A stretch of DNA of 64,000 nt from Zongyangia gallinarum (GTDB lineage: Bacteria > Bacillota > Clostridia > Oscillospirales > Ruminococcaceae): positions 62,001 through 126,000 of the forward strand of contig CAJFQY010000001.1 in the NCBI GenBank assembly GCA_904419315.1, in the 5' to 3' direction. Each line of letters starts with the position of its first letter. Position 1 is the first letter of the stretch. The position numbers and the translations under genes are program-made. Below, one piece after another: positions 59,958 to 64,000 of this stretch. The notes under the pieces were generated by a model. It made no database searches. It worked only from the letters and a program-made list of their open reading frames with translations, and was not told the DNA's origin.

Positions 59958-61475
59958 ATGTTTGTACTGGAAGCCATCAAGGACTATGCCAAGACCGGAC
60001 GGGTGGCGCTGATCAACCGGGAGGAACGGCTCACCTTTTCGGAACTGGACGCCCGGTCCGAGGCCTTTGCCGCCTATCTCCTAAAAAAGTTTGGAGATGA
60101 CAGGACGCCCATCCTGATCTATGGGCAGAAGGAGACGGATTTCCTCTCCTGCATCTTCGGCGCACTGAAATCCGGCCGGGGCTATGTGCCCATTGACCGG
60201 ACAGTACCCGCTGACAGGGCCACGCAGATCGCGGAGGATATAAAACCCCAGGTGGTGGTGGATTTCGGCGGATTCACAGCGGAAACAGCAGGGGAAATCC
60301 TGACGACTCAGGATCTCAATAAGATTTTTTCCGGCGGAGGGCAGGTTTCCCCCTCCTACTGGATCTCTGGAAACACCCCGGCTTATATCCTCTTTACCTC
60401 GGGCAGCACCGGCAAGCCCAAAGGGGTGCCCATTACCGTCAATAACCTGGCCGCCTTCTACCGGGGAATCCTGCCCCAGTACCCGGCTGAGGAGGGCGGG
60501 ATCATCCTCCATCAGATTTCCTACTCCTTTGATGTATCCGGCTGCTCCCTCTATGTAGGGCTCAGCCGGGGAATGACCCTGTTTACCGTCGACCACGGGA
60601 TGCTGGAGGACATGGGGCAGCTTTTCTCAGCCCTGGGGCAGTCGGAGCTGACCTTCTGGGTTTCCACCCCCTCCTTTGGGGAATTGTGCGTCCAGTCAGG
60701 GCGCTTTACCGAGGAGCTGCTGCCAAAGCTTGAGAATTTTTTGTTCTGCGGTGAGGTGCTGACCCATACCCTCTGCGACACCCTGGCCCAGCGTTTTCCC
60801 AAGGCCCGTGTGATCAATACCTACGGGCCCACCGAGGCCACCGTGTTGGTGACGGCCGCGGAGGTCACCGAGGAGATGCGGCGGGACAGCCGCCCTATTC
60901 CCATCGGCCAGCCCATTCCTGGGACCCGGCTCCTGCTGATAGACCAAGCAGGCCGGCCGGTGGAGGAGGACGAGGAGCCGGGAGAACTGTATATTCTGGG
61001 CCCAAGTGTGGGGCCGGGCTACCTGGAACGGCCGGATCTCACCGAGAAAGCCTTTTTTACCGATACGGCCACCGGCTTGCGGGGTTACCGCACCGGGGAC
61101 ATCTGCTACCGCCGGCGCGGCGTTTATTACTACTGCGGCCGGGCCGATAACCAGCTGAAACTCAACGGGTTTCGCATTGAGATCGAGGATGTGGAAAACA
61201 ACCTGCAGAAGCTTTCGAATGTGGCCCGGGCGGCAGTGGTGCCGGTCTGGGAGGGGGAGAAGGTCCAGTATCTGGCGGCCTTCCTCCTGCTGAAAGAGCC
61301 GGACGGCCTGACGCCCCTCAAACGTTCTATCCAGCTGAAAAAAGAGGCCGCCCAGTATCTGCCCGGCTATATGATTCCCCGCAGGATACTGACGGTGGAT
61401 GCCTTCCCCCTCAACGTCAACGGCAAGGTGGATAAAAAAGCGCTGGCCCGCCAGCTGAAGGGGGCAAAGGCATGA
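59958..61475 (+). CDS. dltA: D-alanine--D-alanyl carrier protein ligase DltA
   Basis: DltA activates D-Ala with ATP and loads it onto DltC in the cytoplasm. The 505 residues are the normal length. Adenylation motifs are ILFTSGSTGKPKGVPIT, NTYGPTEATVLVTAAEV, YRTGDICYRRRGVYYYCGR, LNGFRIEIEDVE and the C-terminal PLNVNGKVDKKAL with the catalytic Lys. The ATG follows GGAGGGAAGGG. dltB overlaps its end by four bases. Confidence 0.97.
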   Translation: MFVLEAIKDYAKTGRVALINREERLTFSELDARSEAFAAYLLKKFGDDRTPILIYGQKETDFLSCIFGALKSGRGYVPIDRTVPADRATQIAEDIKPQVVVDFGGFTAETAGEILTTQDLNKIFSGGGQVSPSYWISGNTPAYILFTSGSTGKPKGVPITVNNLAAFYRGILPQYPAEEGGIILHQISYSFDVSGCSLYVGLSRGMTLFTVDHGMLEDMGQLFSALGQSELTFWVSTPSFGELCVQSGRFTEELLPKLENFLFCGEVLTHTLCDTLAQRFPKARVINTYGPTEATVLVTAAEVTEEMRRDSRPIPIGQPIPGTRLLLIDQAGRPVEEDEEPGELYILGPSVGPGYLERPDLTEKAFFTDTATGLRGYRTGDICYRRRGVYYYCGRADNQLKLNGFRIEIEDVENNLQKLSNVARAAVVPVWEGEKVQYLAAFLLLKEPDGLTPLKRSIQLKKEAAQYLPGYMIPRRILTVDAFPLNVNGKVDKKALARQLKGAKA

Positions 61476-62605
61476 CCCCCTATTCAGGATTGCTGTTTTT
61501 CTATCTGCTGGTGATATTGCTGATTCCCGCCGTCCTCCTTGGGCTGTGGGAAAAGTCTCAGAAGCTCTATGGCATGATTTTTACCGTCATCATGCTGATC
61601 GTGGTCTTTGCCATCAACGGCCAGCTGCCCCAGCTGATAGGCTTCTATCTCTGGGAAATGGCCCTATGCGCCCTGTTCTGGCGCTGTAAAAAAAGGACAA
61701 AACCCCTTCTCTGGCTGGCGGTGGGCCTGTCGGTCCTGCCTTTGGCCCTGGTGAAGTTGGGGGAGGTCTGGGAGCCCCTTTCCTTCTTTGGCCTTTTGGG
61801 GATCAGCTATATGACCTTCCGGGCGGCCGGGGTGATCATGGATATTTATGATGGAACCCTTACAAAGCTGCGCCCTGGAGCTTTCAGTTATTTCCTTCTT
61901 TTCTTCCCCTCGGTGTCTTCGGGGCCCATTGACCGGTACCGCCGGTTCCTGGGCGATCTGGACCGGCGCCTTTCCCAGGCGGAATACATCCAGCTTTTGC
62001 GCCAAGGGTTGTGGAAGCTCCTGGGCGGGGCTTTTTCCGCCCTGGTGCTCAGCAGCCTGATCCAGCAGTTTTGGCTTTCCCCTCTTCCAGAGGAAGGCTT
62101 TGCCGCCACAGTTTCTTATATGTATGGCTATACCTTCTTTCTCTTCTTTAACTTTGCCGGATACAGCAGTATGGCCATTGGCACAGGCTACCTTTTGGGC
62201 ATCACGGTGCCGGAAAACTTTCATCAGCCCTTCCTCAGCGTGGATATGAAAGATTTCTGGGCACGGTGGCATATTTCCCTGTCCACCTGGCTGCGGGATC
62301 ATGTCTACACCCGGTTTGTCATGGGCTCCCTGCGGGCAAAACGGTTCCGGAGGCAGCGGACCGCCTCCTACATCGGCTATCTGCTGACCATGATGACCAT
62401 GGGATTATGGCATGGGCTTTCGCCCCATTATCTTGTCTACGGGGCTTATCATGGGCTGTTGATGTGTGTCAACGAGGCCCTGGATCTGCATTGGAAGGCC
62501 TTTCGCCGGTATAAGCGGCAGGGATGGGGCCAGGTCCTCTGTGTACTGGTCACCTTTCACCTGTTTAGCTTTGGCCTACTCATCTTTTCGGGAAGGCTCT
62601 TTTGA
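61472..62605 (+). CDS. dltB: D-alanyl transfer membrane O-acyltransferase DltB (MBOAT)
   Basis: DltB moves D-Ala from DltC across the membrane. It has 377 residues with about 11 hydrophobic segments. MBOAT hallmarks are FFPSVSSGPIDRYRRFLGDL, DFWARWHISLSTWLRDHVY and MTMGLWHGLSPHYLVYGAYH with the catalytic His. Translation is coupled to dltA through ATGA. Confidence 0.97.
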   Translation: MTPYSGLLFFYLLVILLIPAVLLGLWEKSQKLYGMIFTVIMLIVVFAINGQLPQLIGFYLWEMALCALFWRCKKRTKPLLWLAVGLSVLPLALVKLGEVWEPLSFFGLLGISYMTFRAAGVIMDIYDGTLTKLRPGAFSYFLLFFPSVSSGPIDRYRRFLGDLDRRLSQAEYIQLLRQGLWKLLGGAFSALVLSSLIQQFWLSPLPEEGFAATVSYMYGYTFFLFFNFAGYSSMAIGTGYLLGITVPENFHQPFLSVDMKDFWARWHISLSTWLRDHVYTRFVMGSLRAKRFRRQRTASYIGYLLTMMTMGLWHGLSPHYLVYGAYHGLLMCVNEALDLHWKAFRRYKRQGWGQVLCVLVTFHLFSFGLLIFSGRLF

Positions 62606-62623
62606 CCTAGGAGGGATATCATT

Positions 62624-62863
62624 ATGGAACAGGAAAAGAAAATTATCGATATTTTATGCGACATCTGCGGCGCCCAGCCGGAGGAGATCGACGGGGACCT
62701 GGATCTGTTTGAGGAGGGGCTCCTGGATTCCTTCGGGGTCATCCAGCTGGTCCTGGCCCTGGAGGAAGCCTTTGGCGTCACCCTGGAAATCGGGGATATT
62801 CCCCGGGAGAAGCTGGCAACCCCCAGAAAGATCGCCTCGCTGATAGGAGAGATGAAAGGGTGA
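62624..62863 (+). CDS. dltC: D-alanyl carrier protein DltC
   Basis: A 79-residue acyl-carrier-type protein. The phosphopantetheine Ser is in EEGLLDSFGVIQLVLALEE, and the flanking helices match DltC. It overlaps the dltD start by four bases (GTGA). The ATG follows CTAGGAGGG. Confidence 0.96.
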   Translation: MEQEKKIIDILCDICGAQPEEIDGDLDLFEEGLLDSFGVIQLVLALEEAFGVTLEIGDIPREKLATPRKIASLIGEMKG

Positions 62864-64000
62864 AGACTGGAATCAAAAGAGTAGTTCTGTCGGCAGTGGC
62901 CCTCCTTCTTGGGATGGTGCTGGTGCTGGCCGGCACAGGAGCAGTCATTGCCGGCACCATGCCACCCTATGAGGATAGGCTGGGCGACCAAAATTACACC
63001 GAAAAGATTACCGGCCAATATCTGGTCAAGGAGTCGGCCCAAAGAGAGGATAATCTGATCATCTTCGGCTCCAGTGAGCTGCGCACCACCGAAATATCCA
63101 CCCATCCCGCCAACTTTTTCGCGGGAAAGCGGGCGGGCTTTCAGGTGAATCTGGTGGGGAGGGGCTCCTGTCAGTCCATCATCCACGCCATTGCCATCGC
63201 CGCCTCTGGGGATTCTCTGACAGGGAAGAAGGTGGTGCTTATCACCTCCCCCCAGTCCTATGTGCCGGAGGGGATTGCGCCGGATATGTTTGCCGCCAAT
63301 TTCTCCCCCCAGCAGTACTTGGCGCTGCTAAGTGATGAGGACCTTTCAACCGAGGTAAAGAGCGCCATTTCCGCCCGGGTGGCCGAGCTGCTGGAAGAAT
63401 ACGGGGAAATGCCGGACGCCGCGCCGATGGATCCGGCGATCCAAGCCCTGGCGGAACACGAGGCGTCTCCCACCCTTCTGTCCACCGCGGAGCGCTGGGC
63501 CCTTTCCCCCTATTATGAGCTGCGCCGGTATCTCTACGATCTCAAGGACAAGGTGTCTGCCCGGCAGCTGCTAGAGTCCCTGCCTGAGACAGGGAACACC
63601 CCCGTCTGGGAAGGAGAGATCGACTGGCAGGCGGAGGAAGCCCAGGCGGTAGCCAAAGCGGAGCAGATGACCACCAACAACGATTTTGGCATGTTAAACG
63701 ATTATTATACCACCTACATCGGCTCCCGGCTGGAGCGCCAAGCCAATCAAGACGCTTCTCTGGATTACTCTGTATCCAAGGAATATGACGACCTGCGGCT
63801 GCTTCTGGAGGTGTGCCGGCAAAAGGGAATCCAGCCTCTGTTTATCCATGTTCCCCTCCATGGTCAGTGGAGCGATTATACCGGCTTTACAGCGGAACGC
63901 CGGCAGCAGTATTATGACAATGTGAGAGCCATTGTAGAGGAATATGGGGTACAGATGCTGGATCTGACCGGATATGAATATGAGCCATATTTTATGTGTG
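62860..64000 (+). CDS. dltD: D-alanyl-lipoteichoic acid biosynthesis protein DltD (cut by window edge)
   Basis: The frame from GTG 62860 stays open to the end of the window (about 380 residues). A signal-anchor helix (VVLSAVALLLGMVLVLAGTG) is followed by an extracellular domain. LIIFGSSELRTTEIS contains the catalytic Ser of the SGNH-like DltD fold, and LVGRGSCQSIIHA the second block. The late TGYEYEPYFMC leads to the expected Asp-x-x-His region, which lies beyond the edge. It finishes D-Ala transfer onto lipoteichoic acid. Confidence 0.95.
   Translation, partial: MKTGIKRVVLSAVALLLGMVLVLAGTGAVIAGTMPPYEDRLGDQNYTEKITGQYLVKESAQREDNLIIFGSSELRTTEISTHPANFFAGKRAGFQVNLVGRGSCQSIIHAIAIAASGDSLTGKKVVLITSPQSYVPEGIAPDMFAANFSPQQYLALLSDEDLSTEVKSAISARVAELLEEYGEMPDAAPMDPAIQALAEHEASPTLLSTAERWALSPYYELRRYLYDLKDKVSARQLLESLPETGNTPVWEGEIDWQAEEAQAVAKAEQMTTNNDFGMLNDYYTTYIGSRLERQANQDASLDYSVSKEYDDLRLLLEVCRQKGIQPLFIHVPLHGQWSDYTGFTAERRQQYYDNVRAIVEEYGVQMLDLTGYEYEPYFMC

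Overview
The window looks like a chromosomal segment of a Gram-positive anaerobe of the class Clostridia, most likely an Oscillospiraceae/Ruminococcaceae-type gut bacterium. The grounds are a glmU-prs-pth-mfd block, AGGAGG-type ribosome binding sites before nearly every gene, a dlt operon for teichoic acid D-alanylation, a glycine riboswitch before an alanine symporter, PolA with an eroded proofreading domain, and a fairly GC-rich base composition. The genus cannot be fixed from this sequence. I see no rRNA, tRNA, insertion sequence, prophage or CRISPR array.

Layout. 1-6.5 kb: glmU (cut by the left edge), prs, pth and mfd, closed by a strong terminator. 6.5-8.5 kb: two lipoproteins. 8.5-12.3 kb (minus strand): a CoA-disulfide-reductase-like enzyme fused to rhodanese, and an Na+/alanine symporter under a tandem glycine riboswitch with its own terminator. 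12.3-14.3 kb: a MarR regulator and MATE efflux pump. 14.4-16.1 kb (minus): a GGGtGRT-family protein with a NifU-like scaffold. 16.6-19.4 kb: secA. 19.5-26 kb: single metabolic genes (GNAT, aldo/keto reductase, Fe-alcohol dehydrogenase, AI-2E-type transporter, nitroreductase, alanine racemase). 26-29.6 kb: an orphan substrate-binding lipoprotein and ilvBN. 29.6-31.6 kb (minus): a membrane protein, a HEPN protein with a degenerate nucleotidyltransferase partner, and a YfbR-like nucleotidase. 31.9-35.3 kb: a YfhO plus polyprenyl-phosphate glycosyltransferase pair. 35.4-40 kb: a small ORF divergent from an S24-type repressor that lacks its protease residues, a VOC protein, an HtrA protease and a dihydrouridine synthase. 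40.2-46.6 kb: polA, a GC-rich repeat cluster, rimI, tsaD and GTP-type PEP carboxykinase. 46.8-56.3 kb: the most unusual block, described next. 56.3-57.1 kb: a 43-residue membrane protein and a MerR regulator. 57.3-64 kb: three lipoproteins leading into dltABCD, with dltD cut by the right edge.

The 46.8-56.3 kb block runs in one direction: PAS/YheO regulator, RidA, NCS1 permease, LLM flavin-type oxidoreductase, M24 peptidase, threonine-synthase-like PLP enzyme, Mer-like LLM oxidoreductase, NADPH:F420 oxidoreductase, RibU-like ECF S-component, and CofE (F420-0:gamma-glutamyl ligase). Together these read as a catabolic pathway that uses the deazaflavin coenzyme F420, or a relative of it. It has its own cofactor-recycling enzyme, a polyglutamylation enzyme and possibly an importer for the deazaflavin precursor. 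F420 is not expected in gut Clostridia, and the substrate is unknown. This is my main candidate for an undescribed system.

Two other blocks concern the envelope. The YfhO/glycosyltransferase pair resembles the Bacillus CsbB-YfhO system that adds sugars to lipoteichoic acid. The dlt operon carries a class-C-beta-lactamase-like lipoprotein that could be a D-alanyl esterase counteracting DltABCD.
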